A stretch of DNA of 60,705 nucleotides from the NCBI RefSeq assembly GCF_004323185.1, contig NZ_NAPS01000001.1, positions 3,042,628 through 3,103,332 of the forward strand, written 5' to 3'. The position numbers were made by a program, and so were the translations under genes. The DNA is from Westiellopsis prolifica IICB1. Lineage in GTDB: Bacteria > Cyanobacteriota > Cyanobacteriia > Cyanobacteriales > Nostocaceae. The notes under the pieces were generated by a model. The model was not told the DNA's origin. It made no database searches and saw only the letters and a program-made list of their open reading frames with translations. Below, one piece after another: positions 48,371 through 56,839 of this stretch. The stretch's first letter is position 1, and the number at the start of each line of letters is the position of its first letter.

Positions 48371-48410
48371 ACGCAGAAGAACACAGAGGTAAGCGCAGAG
48401 CAACGCAGAG
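48371..48410. repeat. AACGCAGA-type repeat
   Basis: AACGCAGAAGAACACAGAGG, AAGCGCAGAGCAACGCAGAG. It is the complement-type partner of CTCTGCGTCCTCTGTGTCTC at 52888-52920. Both are copies of a dispersed cyanobacterial repeat. Confidence 0.8.
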
Positions 48411-48517
48411 TTTTTAGAGTTATATATTGAGGAATTACAACGCAGAAACGATATGAAACGGTTATCTTGTGCGTGATAATTATGCAAATTAAAGTTTAAA
48501 ATTTCGGTTTTATAAAA

Positions 48518-50014
48518 ATGAAACAAATCAAAAATATTCTTCCCCTGATATTTTTAATCTTTGTGATTTTATGGTTGAGGTTAATTAATTTAGGTTATTC
48601 CAATTATCAAGGTGATGAGATTAAAGCACTATATAGACCTCAAGCAGGTCAAAGCATGATTGATTTTTTGCTTAATCAAAGAAAGGGACCAATCCAATTT
48701 TTGATTACATATTTGATGAGTTTTGTGAATCCTGGGTATGATAATGAATTATTACTCAGACTTCCTTTTGCTATAGCGGGTATATTAGCTATTTACTTTT
48801 TTTATAAATTCATCAAACTAGAATTTGGTCATAAAATAGCTATTTACTCATCTTTATTTATTGCAATTAATGGTTTATTCGTAGCTTTAACGAGAATTGT
48901 TCAGTACCAATCATTTGTAATCTTGTTCTCTGTTTTAGCTCTATATCTGATCAGTTTATCTACCAAGTTTGAAAAATGGAGAGTTTATGGTTTATATTTA
49001 GGCGTGTTTTGCTGGTCAATTTCCATTCTTGCACACTACGATGGTATATTCATTGCACCATTTGTAGTTTACTTAATTTATAGATGGTATGTTAATGTCG
49101 AATCTTCACATCAAAACAATCAAGTCCAGCATTTATTTTTTGCGGGAACGATTTTTTTAGTATTAATATCTATATTTTATTTACCTTTCTTTTTCTCTAT
49201 TTCAGAATCAACTAAGGCTTATTGGACAGAAAGAATAAGTAAGCAGTCGGTTAGTTCTACAAGAACATTTATGACTTATAATCCTTTGTTTATTATATAT
49301 TTGTATGCTGCTTTGGGTTTAATGGGCCTATCGAGAATTAAAGAAAATTTTTCAGTATTGGTGTGGTTTTTGTTTCCTTTGTTAGCGTTAGAAACATTTG
49401 TTAGTAATCCTGGTACACATATTTATACTTATATTTTGCCTTTTTCTGTTTTAATGGCGTTTGGTCTAGAAGTTTTTCAAAAATTGATATTTAATAGATT
49501 TTCAGCTAAATTCCAATATATTAATTCTTTTTGCTTGAGTTTGATATATATATCTTCGTTTTTCTTGTCTCATTTATTATTTATCGATAATCAGAAAGAA
49601 TATCCTTGGGAAAATAAAAGATTCTTGTCTTTGGAACTGAAAAGACAAAGTAGACAAAGTTTATTTGGATTTCCCTATTACAGACATTGGGAAAAAGTAG
49701 GATATTATTTAGAAAACACAGGTAAAAATGGTTACTTTATTACTAATGAAAAGCAAAGTATCACAAGATATTATATTCCAGAAAACTATAAAAATATAGA
49801 ATTACATCCGTATAATGCTCAAGCCCCTGGTGACATCTATATAATATATATACAAAATCCGCAAAATGGAAACAAAAAAATATTAGGTAAAGACCAAAGT
49901 TATTGGGAACAACGATATCAACCTGTAAAAAGTTTTTCTAATCATGGAAGAGTTGTCACGACAATTTATCGCTTATCATTTGCGGATTGGGAAAAAGTTA
50001 TGAGACGCGATTAA
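48518..50014 (+). CDS. GT-C/PMT-like membrane glycosyltransferase, AT-rich
   Basis: A 498-residue protein with about ten membrane helices. NYQGDEIKALYRPQ near the N-terminus provides the GT-C acidic motif (DE), followed by GPIQFLITYLMSF and LLRLPFAIAGILAIYFFYKF. The C-terminal 130 residues are soluble. The gene is clearly richer in A and T than its neighbours, with many Ile, Lys, Asn and Tyr codons, which suggests recent transfer. The stop TAA lies at the exact centre of a 20-bp palindrome (50003-50022), so the last residues (RRD) are repeat-encoded. Confidence 0.8.
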   Translation: MKQIKNILPLIFLIFVILWLRLINLGYSNYQGDEIKALYRPQAGQSMIDFLLNQRKGPIQFLITYLMSFVNPGYDNELLLRLPFAIAGILAIYFFYKFIKLEFGHKIAIYSSLFIAINGLFVALTRIVQYQSFVILFSVLALYLISLSTKFEKWRVYGLYLGVFCWSISILAHYDGIFIAPFVVYLIYRWYVNVESSHQNNQVQHLFFAGTIFLVLISIFYLPFFFSISESTKAYWTERISKQSVSSTRTFMTYNPLFIIYLYAALGLMGLSRIKENFSVLVWFLFPLLALETFVSNPGTHIYTYILPFSVLMAFGLEVFQKLIFNRFSAKFQYINSFCLSLIYISSFFLSHLLFIDNQKEYPWENKRFLSLELKRQSRQSLFGFPYYRHWEKVGYYLENTGKNGYFITNEKQSITRYYIPENYKNIELHPYNAQAPGDIYIIYIQNPQNGNKKILGKDQSYWEQRYQPVKSFSNHGRVVTTIYRLSFADWEKVMRRD

Positions 50015-50022
50015 TCGCGTCT
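50003..50022. repeat. Perfect palindrome AGACGCGATT-AATCGCGTCT
   Basis: A 20-bp perfect inverted repeat containing the stop codon of the GT-C gene. It belongs to the GAGACGCG family also seen at 38495-38540. Confidence 0.85.
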
Positions 50023-50137
50023 GTACAATAGTCATTAGTCATTGGGAAAAGACTTGTTAAATAATTCTCCGTTGTCTCCCTATACTTCACACATTCCCCA
50101 CACTCCCTTGTCTAGAGTGTTTTCCTTTCCTTGTCCC

Positions 50138-52192
50138 TTATTCCCGCTCCCCAATCTCTACCACTTCTACCTCACCAATAAGTTGTGCTTGATTGAAAAA
50201 TCCTTCTACTTCTAGCTGATAACGTTGCGGTAATGTAGCTGGGGAAATTTTTAGCTTGTGGATATCTCGTATTACTGTACCTGCGGTGATCTGTTCTGGA
50301 AATATGTAGCCATCTACTAGAGGTGTATTAGAAAAATTGGCGATATTATTTTGATTATTTTGGCGATTATTTTGGCGATCGCGTAAATTTATTTTAATCG
50401 AAACATCTGCTGGCAATGGTGCAAAAAATTCCCAGTAGAATGTGACTATCAAATCTTCATTGCTAGATATCTTAGTTTTATTCAAGTCGTAACCTAACAA
50501 ACGGACTTTTTCGCCAAAAGCCAAAGATAAGGGAAATTGGATACGCTTTAAATCTTCAGGTAAAGCTAATGGACCAGGATAAACCCATGCGTAGTCAATA
50601 TTTTGCAGCTTTACTGTATATAAAGGTTGTTGGTTGGTAAAATAAGCTAACATTTTGGGTTCTGGTAATTGACGCTGCAATTGATTCTTGTAGAATACTA
50701 CTCGATGAGCCTGCGTCCAAGGTTGAATACCAGACGGAATACGCTTGTCTATTGGTAAAACTTGACCGTGGAAGTAACTGGAAAAATAGCGACTATACCA
50801 ACTTGCTACTTTAGTTTCCTTGACATCCGGCGACTGGTTCAACCATTGAGCAACTTTTTCCAAACCTTCCCCTTGACCAATCATAAATATATTTTGGGCT
50901 GCGACTGCACCACCAAACACAGGATTGTAGTAAGTTAGGTAGTAGGGATGGTAGGGGAGAAGGAAAACTAATTGCAGCGCAAAGATAATTAAACAACCCC
51001 ACTCGTTACTAATTTTCAGTTGCAAAGAAACTTTGTTAACCCAAAGTCTCACCCCAGCAATAATTTCCAACCAACCAATCGCCGCAAGTATTGCCAACAT
51101 TGGCAAACACAGATTAATATAACGGTCGATTTTGTTATCACTCGCTGATAATATCAGTATCACACAGACAGCAATTAAAGCGATCGCTGCGATCGCACTC
51201 ATATTTTTTAGCCGATGTCGTAGCTTGGGAATCAGCAATACTATACTTATAGCCACCAAACCCACTTGCAATATAGGTGAGAGACGATATATAAGTACCA
51301 AAGGATAAAATAGAATTCCAGGGGAATGGGTGAGTTGTCCTAAGAAAAACAAAAATCCCCGATCTGATTCTTGCAAAACACCATCACGAATTCTGTTGAG
51401 AACATATCCTGGTGAAACCCAAGTTGCTGGGAATATGACGATAAATGTAACTAAAATCGTCCCTACCCAAAGTTGAAAACTTCGTAACTGCTCCTTCCAC
51501 CCTCTTTGAGGAAAACTTTCTTGCCAAACTCCTAACTCAATCAATCCGATAATAATTACAATCGCAGGTAATAAAAACAAAGCTGTAATTTTCGCCGCCG
51601 TTGCTAGTCCCAGAAATATCCCTGAAGCTAAAATAAACTTACGTTTCCCATCGTGTCGCAAATAAAGTAGAAATGACAGCACAGCTAGAATAGCAAAATC
51701 AGCTTGTAGCGCATCAGTAGTAATAAAACGCTGATATGCCAAAAAAAATGGTTCAAATAACAAAAGAATAATTGTACAGAGAGCGATCGCTTGTCCTAAT
51801 AACCGCCTTGTGAGTAAATATATACACACCATACAAGCAGAAGTCACCACTGCTTGTACCAAACGGGGAAGAATATACAAATTAATCGCAAATCCTTCTA
51901 AATTCAGACAAGCGCTGATCTCTGGAGGTAAATCTACACCCAGAAAACCAGGAAACAGCTTGTTTAACCAACAATTCACCAACATCCCACTACCACTTAG
52001 CCACATATTGGGAACCCCTGGATGATGCTTGAGAATTGTATGAGTTAAATCTCCTTCCAACAAACGTTTGATAAACTGGCTACCACGATAAATCCATAAC
52101 CCCTCATCAGTATTCAGGGAAGCAGTAATTGCTAAAGTACGTGACACCAGCGAGATTAGAAAAATCGCAAACAACAACAGGGAAGATTTCAT
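50138..52192 (-). CDS. GT39-like membrane glycosyltransferase, large
   Basis: A 684-residue protein. Near the N-terminus NTDEGLWIYRGSQFIKR carries the GT-C acidic motif, and LKHHPGVPNMWLSGSG follows. There are about eleven to twelve hydrophobic helices, then a soluble C-terminal region (about 480-684) with a beta-rich end (EDLIVTFYWEFFAPLPADVSI) that may bind the acceptor. It probably mannosylates or glycosylates surface proteins or lipids. It is convergent with the AT-rich GT-C gene; the gap of 123 bases contains only C/T-rich tract. Confidence 0.84.
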   Translation of the reverse strand: MKSSLLLFAIFLISLVSRTLAITASLNTDEGLWIYRGSQFIKRLLEGDLTHTILKHHPGVPNMWLSGSGMLVNCWLNKLFPGFLGVDLPPEISACLNLEGFAINLYILPRLVQAVVTSACMVCIYLLTRRLLGQAIALCTIILLLFEPFFLAYQRFITTDALQADFAILAVLSFLLYLRHDGKRKFILASGIFLGLATAAKITALFLLPAIVIIIGLIELGVWQESFPQRGWKEQLRSFQLWVGTILVTFIVIFPATWVSPGYVLNRIRDGVLQESDRGFLFFLGQLTHSPGILFYPLVLIYRLSPILQVGLVAISIVLLIPKLRHRLKNMSAIAAIALIAVCVILILSASDNKIDRYINLCLPMLAILAAIGWLEIIAGVRLWVNKVSLQLKISNEWGCLIIFALQLVFLLPYHPYYLTYYNPVFGGAVAAQNIFMIGQGEGLEKVAQWLNQSPDVKETKVASWYSRYFSSYFHGQVLPIDKRIPSGIQPWTQAHRVVFYKNQLQRQLPEPKMLAYFTNQQPLYTVKLQNIDYAWVYPGPLALPEDLKRIQFPLSLAFGEKVRLLGYDLNKTKISSNEDLIVTFYWEFFAPLPADVSIKINLRDRQNNRQNNQNNIANFSNTPLVDGYIFPEQITAGTVIRDIHKLKISPATLPQRYQLEVEGFFNQAQLIGEVEVVEIGERE

Positions 52193-52304
52193 TCTTGTTG
52201 ATTAGTGACTGTTGAAAATCAATCTGTAGGAGCGCAAAGTCTTGCACCCCTACTAACAGTTATCATGAGTTTAGACCTAATCTCTAATTTTTAGTTTCTA
52301 AAAA

Positions 52305-52490
52305 ATGGTGCGATCGCATCGAGTCAAACCATGTTCCCAATGCAATCAACCCGCATCAGTGCTTTATCGTGTCAAGCACAAACAAGATGGGGAATGGGTA
52401 TTTATTTGTCCTCAATGTTGGTCTTCAGTGAGTGAAAACAACCCATTTTATGTTTATGGTGGAACGTGGAAAGCCAATAAAAAACGGTAG
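52305..52490 (+). CDS. Small zinc-ribbon protein
   Basis: A 61-residue basic protein with CSQCNQPASVLYRVKHKQ and FICPQCWSSV, i.e. two CxxC pairs 24 residues apart that can bind one zinc. The rest is short and basic (GGTWKANKKR). The start at ATG 52305 lies four bases before a HIP1-like GCGATCGC. I do not know a named family; such proteins may bind RNA or act as small adaptors. It converges with the VOC gene with 7 bases between. Confidence 0.75.
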   Translation: MVRSHRVKPCSQCNQPASVLYRVKHKQDGEWVFICPQCWSSVSENNPFYVYGGTWKANKKR

Positions 52491-52497
52491 TAAATAT

Positions 52498-52884
52498 CTA
52501 CAGTTCATATATCTCTAAAGGTAAAGCATCTGGGTCTTGAAAAAACGTAAACTTCTTTCCTGTAATCTCATCAACTCTAATAGCTTCAACCTCAACTCCC
52601 CTAGCCTTTAACTCACTCACAACTTCCTCAACATTCTCCACCTGAAAAGCCAAATGTCTCAAACCACAAGCTTCAGGACGACTAACTCTTTGGGGAGGAT
52701 TCGGAAAAGAAAATAACTCAATTTGATCATTCTCCCCCACCCGTAAATCTAACTTATAAGAATTTCTCTCTTTTCTAAAAGTCTCATTAATAATGGAAAA
52801 ACCTAAAACTTCCGTATAAAATTTTTTAGAACATTCATAATCAGAACAAATAATCGCCACATGATGAAACCCTATACTCTTCAT
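52498..52884 (-). CDS. VOC family (YaeR-like) glyoxalase-fold protein
   Basis: 128 residues, one VOC domain made of two beta-alpha-beta3 halves: FHHVAIICSDYECSKKFYTEVLGFSII and GLRHLAFQVENVEEVVSEL. The His and Glu ligands typical of the metal site are visible at FHHVAI, IELFSF, GLRHLAF and LEIYEL. The form resembles YaeR/SMU1112c-like proteins, lactoylglutathione-lyase relatives of unclear substrate. It stands alone and overlaps no neighbour. Confidence 0.9.
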   Translation of the reverse strand: MKSIGFHHVAIICSDYECSKKFYTEVLGFSIINETFRKERNSYKLDLRVGENDQIELFSFPNPPQRVSRPEACGLRHLAFQVENVEEVVSELKARGVEVEAIRVDEITGKKFTFFQDPDALPLEIYEL

Positions 52885-52887
52885 CCT

Positions 52888-52920
52888 CTTCTCTCTGCGT
52901 CCTCTGTGTCTCTGCGGTTA
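52888..52920. repeat. CTCTGCGTCCTCTGTG repeat
   Basis: The same repeat as at 48371-48410, in the opposite orientation, between the VOC and VWA genes. Confidence 0.8.
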
Positions 52921-52969
52921 AATACTCTTAAAAAAATTGGGTAGGCAAAAAGCCCACCCAAAATAATAA

Positions 52970-54214
52970 TTAATCCTGCAAAACCGTCTTTGAAACAATT
53001 CTGGTTTTTTTGCGATCGCTTTCGGATAACTCTTCCCCAGACTGCAATCTTGTAGCAGAAGTTTGTAACACCGTTGCTGCACCCAAATCTCCCATTTGCA
53101 AAGCCGTTTTAGCAGCAGTTTGCAACATCGTTGCAGCACCAGCGCGATCGCCTTGTTGTAATTTTGCCTCAGCCAGTTGGGTTTGTCGATACTTCGCTAA
53201 TGCCAAAATATGCTGTTGTACCTCTGGATTAGCCTCACCTTGGTAAGCTGGAAGCACATTCACCTCCACAGACATATTTTCTGAAAGTAACCCAGTTTGA
53301 TTTTCAGCAGGATCATCATAGCGCACTTGTACATTAGCAATAATATGTTTCCCAGTAATAAATTGTCCTAAATAAATGTTTGCTAAAACTACTCTTTCTG
53401 TATCCTTCATCAAGTCTCCCAGACGCACAGAAAAACGCCCATCAGCTTCTTGTTGTACTGGTAATTCAATCGTATCTGGAGAAACTTGGGCTACAGGTTT
53501 TAGCTCTGCTAATCGCACCTTTGGCATAAAAGAAAATAGCAAATAAGCATTAGTTAATCCTACAGCTTGTACCCGACTAAAAAGACGGGCAAATTCATCT
53601 ACAGCTTGTTCTGGTCGTTGAATATAAGATAAAGTCCCACCACCACCATCAGCAATCTTTTCCAGAATATCTTGGTTCCAATTATCACCAAATCCCAAAG
53701 TATTCAAAGTTAAATTGTAACCAGCAGCTAACTGAGCAAATTTCAAACAACGTTTGTTGTCGCCGTGTTCATTTTCACCATCAGTTAGTAAAAAGGCTTG
53801 AGAAACAGTTTCTTTTTTACCTTTTGCTAGTTCCTCAATACCCAAACGTAACCCTTCATCAATCGCAGTTCCACCATCAGCAGCCAGACGATTTATTTTC
53901 TGTTTAATAGCCTCTTTGTCATTAACAATTTGATTAGGTACTAATACTTTAGCGCGGTGATCAAAAACAACCACACTCAGGCGATCGCCTTCCTTGAGTC
54001 TATCAACAATTTGGTTAGCCGCTTTCTTGACAGTTTCTAGCGGTCGCCCACTCATCGAACCACTATGATCAAGAATTAAGCACAAATTTAGTGGTACATT
54101 ACGATCACTCACTTGTGCGATCGCAGACAGAGAAATAGCCAACTGGCGTTGACTATTCATTTGATTGGCATCCAAATTGCCATCATTGAGCGTAGGCAGC
54201 AAACTAACCTTCAT
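52970..54214 (-). CDS. VWA-domain protein
   Basis: About 414 residues. The VWA domain (about 40-220) has a complete MIDAS: LILDHSGSM, the Thr in DGGTAID and the Asp in LLTDGENEHGD. A beta-rich domain follows (230-350), and the tail is helical (PEVQQHILALAKYRQTQLAE, ending in the ALQMGDLGAATVLQTSATRL segment). It has no signal peptide, so it is probably cytoplasmic. ATG at 54214 (MKVSLLPTLND) is preferred: the 43 residues upstream run through a CCCCTTTTT hairpin repeat. Role unknown; VWA proteins often serve as scaffolds. Confidence 0.9.
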   Translation of the reverse strand: MKVSLLPTLNDGNLDANQMNSQRQLAISLSAIAQVSDRNVPLNLCLILDHSGSMSGRPLETVKKAANQIVDRLKEGDRLSVVVFDHRAKVLVPNQIVNDKEAIKQKINRLAADGGTAIDEGLRLGIEELAKGKKETVSQAFLLTDGENEHGDNKRCLKFAQLAAGYNLTLNTLGFGDNWNQDILEKIADGGGGTLSYIQRPEQAVDEFARLFSRVQAVGLTNAYLLFSFMPKVRLAELKPVAQVSPDTIELPVQQEADGRFSVRLGDLMKDTERVVLANIYLGQFITGKHIIANVQVRYDDPAENQTGLLSENMSVEVNVLPAYQGEANPEVQQHILALAKYRQTQLAEAKLQQGDRAGAATMLQTAAKTALQMGDLGAATVLQTSATRLQSGEELSESDRKKTRIVSKTVLQD

Positions 54215-54302
54215 AATCTCAGGTTTCCATGCAGGATATACATATTTATAAATAACTTCAGCCGCTAAGATCTCCTCTACGGAAAAGATATTTAGTGAAG
54301 TA

Positions 54303-54329
54303 CCCCTTTTTGCTTCGCTGAAAAAGGGG
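54303..54329. repeat. CCCCTTTTT hairpin repeat
   Basis: CCCCTTTTT (54303-54311) pairs with AAAAAGGGG (54321-54329) with the loop GCTTCGCTG. It lies 5' of the VWA start and could give that gene a false N-terminal extension. Confidence 0.8.
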
Positions 54330-54642
54330 CTTCCCAATTTCAACTACACAACGACGGTCTTATTCGTCTATCGGGTTTCCCGTTTCATCCGCCGATGCCT
54401 CCACAAACCCGTGTTTGTCTTGGTCTGACTCCGCGTCCACAGGCAGAACCTCGCCTCCCGCAAGGTTATAACTTTACGTACAACATGGCTTGGCTTATTT
54501 TTTACCGCAGAGCTAACCCAAGCGAACCAGTGGTCATGTTCTTTCCCCAAGCTCTGCTCTTTCTGTGGTAAGCGTATTACCGCTACTTGACCTATCTGTT
54601 CCGAGACAGTTGGGCGGGTCAACAACAATTTTTATGGTAACA

Positions 54643-54670
54643 TAATGTCTAGATGTTGTGTAGACGTTAT
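54643..54670. promoter_or_regulatory. Operator-like inverted repeat at the RHH start
   Basis: AATGTCTA and TAGACGTT form a 7-of-8 inverted repeat around GATGTTGTG, directly upstream of and touching the ATG. RHH repressors bind such sites as dimers of dimers. Function is inferred. Confidence 0.45.
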
Positions 54671-54833
54671 GAAAACGAAAGGATTACATATTCGTATATC
54701 TGAGCGTCGTCTAAATAAGCTAAAGCTATATGCCGAAGCCAAAGAAAAGACAATGACTCAACTAATAGAAGATTGGATTGACAGGCTACCAAGTCAGGAG
54801 ATTGTCAATTCCTCAACCACCACCACTCCCTAA
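54669..54833 (+). CDS. Ribbon-helix-helix (CopG-like) protein
   Basis: A 54-residue protein: GLHIRISERRLNKLKLYAEA, EKTMTQLIEDWIDRLP. One beta-strand (LHIRIS) and two helices give the classic RHH DNA-binding fold, which works as a dimer. ATG at 54669 starts the domain. An imperfect inverted repeat AATGTCTA / TAGACGTT overlaps the start (about 54642-54670), as expected for self-repression. It is either an IS605-associated regulator or an antitoxin; no toxin gene follows. Confidence 0.72.
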   Translation: MKTKGLHIRISERRLNKLKLYAEAKEKTMTQLIEDWIDRLPSQEIVNSSTTTTP

Positions 54834-54944
54834 TCAACCGTTAGGTTGATATTGGTCGGAGGTGTTTTCGTCATTGACCGCTGTCCATCCCCACCCGTTG
54901 CGTTGCGTTGAGGGATGGGGACTTCCGCGATATCGTTAAAAGTA

Positions 54945-55139
54945 GTCAATGGTCAATGGTTAATGGTCAATGGTCAATGGTCAATGGTCAAAAAACTCTT
55001 GACTCTGGACAATTGACCCTTGACTCTGGACAATTGACCCTTGACTCTGGACACTTGACTCTTGACTCTGGACACTTGACTCTTGACACTTGACTCTTGA
55101 CTCTTGACACTTGACTCTTGACTCTTGACTCTTGACCAT
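54945..55139. repeat. Composite heptamer tandem repeat
   Basis: First TCAATGG units (about 54945-54990), then alternating CTTGACTCTGGACAATTGAC and CTTGACA/CTTGACT units up to 55139. It is the longest STRR run in the window and sits just upstream of clpR. Reading frames through it are an effect of the period and are not genes. Confidence 0.88.
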
Positions 55140-55233
55140 TAATTAACTTAGCGAGTAATCCACACCTCCAACAAAGCTAGCATCGCGTTAGGATGTATTA
55201 CAGTTAACGGCATTATTTCAAGCAACAGTTCCT

Positions 55234-55908
55234 ATGGACGTTTCTCCCATCAAGGCTGTGCAAGCCCCTTACTACGGCGATAATTTCTACCGCACACCAC
55301 CACCAGATTTGCCTTCTCTATTATTAAAAGAGCGAATTGTCTATCTGGGAACTCCCCTATTTGCAGAGGTGACAAAACTTATCATTGCTGAACTGCTGTA
55401 TTTGCAGTCCGATGACCCAGATAAACCAATCAAAATTTACATTAACTCTACAGGTACTTCTGATGGTAGTTCCGGTCAGATGGGACGCTTATTTGGTTTT
55501 GAAACCGAAGCTTTCGCCATCTACGACACGATGAAGTACATTAAACCCCCCATCCATACTATCTGTATTGGTAAAGCAGTGGGTATGGCTGCAATACTTC
55601 TCAGTGCTGGTACTAAAGGTTGTCGTGCGAGTTTGTCCCATTCCAGCATTGTCTTACACCAACCCAGAAGTTTTGCCCAAGGACAAGCAACGGATATTCA
55701 GATCCAAGCCAAAGAGGTACTCAACAACAAAACGGCGATGGTAGATATCCTCTCACGTACCACAGGACAATCCAAAGAAAAAATCGTGAAGGATATGGAT
55801 CGTCACTTTTACATGACTCCCCAGCAAGCTGTGGAATACGGTTTGATAGACCGAGTCTTTGAAAAATCTGAAATCACTACCACCCCAGCAGCAGCAGGAA
55901 TTCTCTAA
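55234..55908 (+). CDS. clpR: ClpR, ClpP-like subunit without catalytic serine
   Basis: A ClpP-fold protein of 224 residues. In ClpP the nucleophile sits in G-x-A-A-S-M-G; here the motif reads GKAVGMAAILLSAG, with Gly at the Ser position. The His (SSIVLHQPRS) and Asp (DMDRHFYMTP) positions are kept. This matches cyanobacterial ClpR, which forms a mixed ring with ClpP3 that works with a Clp ATPase. An extra segment STGTSDGSSGQMGRLFGFET, compared with ClpP3, is also a ClpR trait. It is 145 bases before clpP3 on the same strand. Confidence 0.95.
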   Translation: MDVSPIKAVQAPYYGDNFYRTPPPDLPSLLLKERIVYLGTPLFAEVTKLIIAELLYLQSDDPDKPIKIYINSTGTSDGSSGQMGRLFGFETEAFAIYDTMKYIKPPIHTICIGKAVGMAAILLSAGTKGCRASLSHSSIVLHQPRSFAQGQATDIQIQAKEVLNNKTAMVDILSRTTGQSKEKIVKDMDRHFYMTPQQAVEYGLIDRVFEKSEITTTPAAAGIL

Positions 55909-55916
55909 ATAGTCAA

Positions 55917-56040
55917 ATGTCAATTGTCCAGAGTCAAGTGTCAAGTGTCAATTGTCCAGAGAATCTTATATTGACCATTGACCATTAACCATTGACCATT
56001 GACCATTGACCATTGACCATTGACCAATAATCATTGACAA
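55917..56040. repeat. Heptamer repeats between clpR and clpP3
   Basis: AGTCAAGTGTCAAGTGTCAA units, then eight or more CCATTGA units up to 56040. They fill the whole clpR-clpP3 gap, just upstream of the clpP3 start (ATG 56053). Confidence 0.85.
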
Positions 56041-56052
56041 ACGGAGTACACT

Positions 56053-56655
56053 ATGCCTATCGGCTATCCCAGCGTTCCCTACAGATTACCAGGGGAACAA
56101 TTCACTCAGTGGATTCACATTTACAGTCGTCTGGCGCGCGATCGCATCATCTTTTTAGGAGAAGAAATTGATGACAAACTCGCCAACGAGATTATCGCCA
56201 TCATGCTATATCTGGATTCAGAAGATCCTGGCAAAGATATTTATCTGTATATAAATTCTCCTGGTGGTGCGATCGACTCTGGCTTGGCGGTTTATGACAC
56301 CATGCAACACATCAAATCTGATGTAGTAACAATCTGCGTAGGTTTAGCCGCTTCAATGGGTTCTTTCCTTCTGGCGGGTGGTACAAAAGGTAAACGCCTA
56401 GCTTTACCCCACTCCCGGATTATGATTCACCAACCCTTGCTTCCTGGTGGTATGCGTGGACAAGCAAGCGATATTGAAATCGAAGCTAGAGAAATTCTGC
56501 GTATCCGCCACCAGATGAACGAAATCTACGCCCAAAATACTGGTCAATCACTACAAAGAATTGAAAAAGACTCCGAAAGAGACTTCTTCATGTCTGCTGC
56601 GGAAGCAAAAGAATATGGCTTGATTGACAAAGTCATTGAAGAACGGCCGAATTAG
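56053..56655 (+). CDS. clpP: ClpP3 protease subunit
   Basis: A complete ClpP serine protease subunit of 200 residues. Catalytic triad: Ser in [15 protein letters not shown], His in [12 protein letters not shown], Asp in [35 protein letters not shown] is also standard. It should form the mixed ClpP3/R core with the upstream ClpR subunit, degrading substrates fed by a ClpX/C ATPase in the cytoplasm. Confidence 0.96.
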   Translation: MPIGYPSVPYRLPGEQFTQWIHIYSRLARDRIIFLGEEIDDKLANEIIAIMLYLDSEDPGKDIYLYINSPGGAIDSGLAVYDTMQHIKSDVVTICVGLAASMGSFLLAGGTKGKRLALPHSRIMIHQPLLPGGMRGQASDIEIEAREILRIRHQMNEIYAQNTGQSLQRIEKDSERDFFMSAAEAKEYGLIDKVIEERPN

Positions 56656-56658
56656 GAA

Positions 56659-56737
56659 TCAGTTAACAGTTAACAGTTAACAGTTAACAGTTAACAGTTT
56701 AATTTGATAACTGATAACTGTTAACTGTTAACTGATT
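56659..56737. repeat. AACAGTT / AACTGTT inverted heptamer arrays
   Basis: A run of CAGTTAA units (56660-56698) is followed by its inverted form (AACTGATAACTGTTAACTGTTAACTG split here: about 56709-56735), so the RNA would fold into one long hairpin at the 3' end of clpP3. It may end that transcript. Confidence 0.8.
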
Positions 56738-56839
56738 TATGCCCGATCCCCAAAAATGGCAATTTGGTCTTTATGATTGGGTAGTTTAAGCATTAAGCTA
56801 TATGCTGATAGCTGATACTAATGCTTCTTGTAGATCACG

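Larger units (their letters stand above)
54640..54935 (+). mobile_element. IS605-like remnant: RHH gene and right-end hairpin, no tnpB
   Basis: The left part encodes a CopG-like protein of the kind often found just upstream of tnpB in cyanobacterial IS elements. The right part ends CCATCCC-loop-GGGATGGGGACTTCCG, a hairpin plus tail as found at the 3' ends of such elements. Only about 60 bases lie between the RHH stop and the hairpin, so tnpB is missing. The GC-rich part upstream (54360-54630) may also be derived from the element. Confidence 0.45.

Noticed and set aside
52970-54214. VWA protein as a TerY-type partner of the EH_signature (TerY-P/Ter) systems
   Set aside because: It is 37 kb away from the EH_signature gene, has no Ter, kinase or phosphatase neighbours, and its layout is the common stand-alone cyanobacterial VWA type.
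54908-55093. 61-codon frame through the TTGACTC repeats
   Set aside because: Entirely repeat-encoded (LTLDSGQ units) with no function to support.
55234-55908. clpR as a pseudogene because of the lost catalytic Ser
   Set aside because: The frame is intact and Ser-to-Gly at this site is the normal state of cyanobacterial ClpR, a structural subunit.
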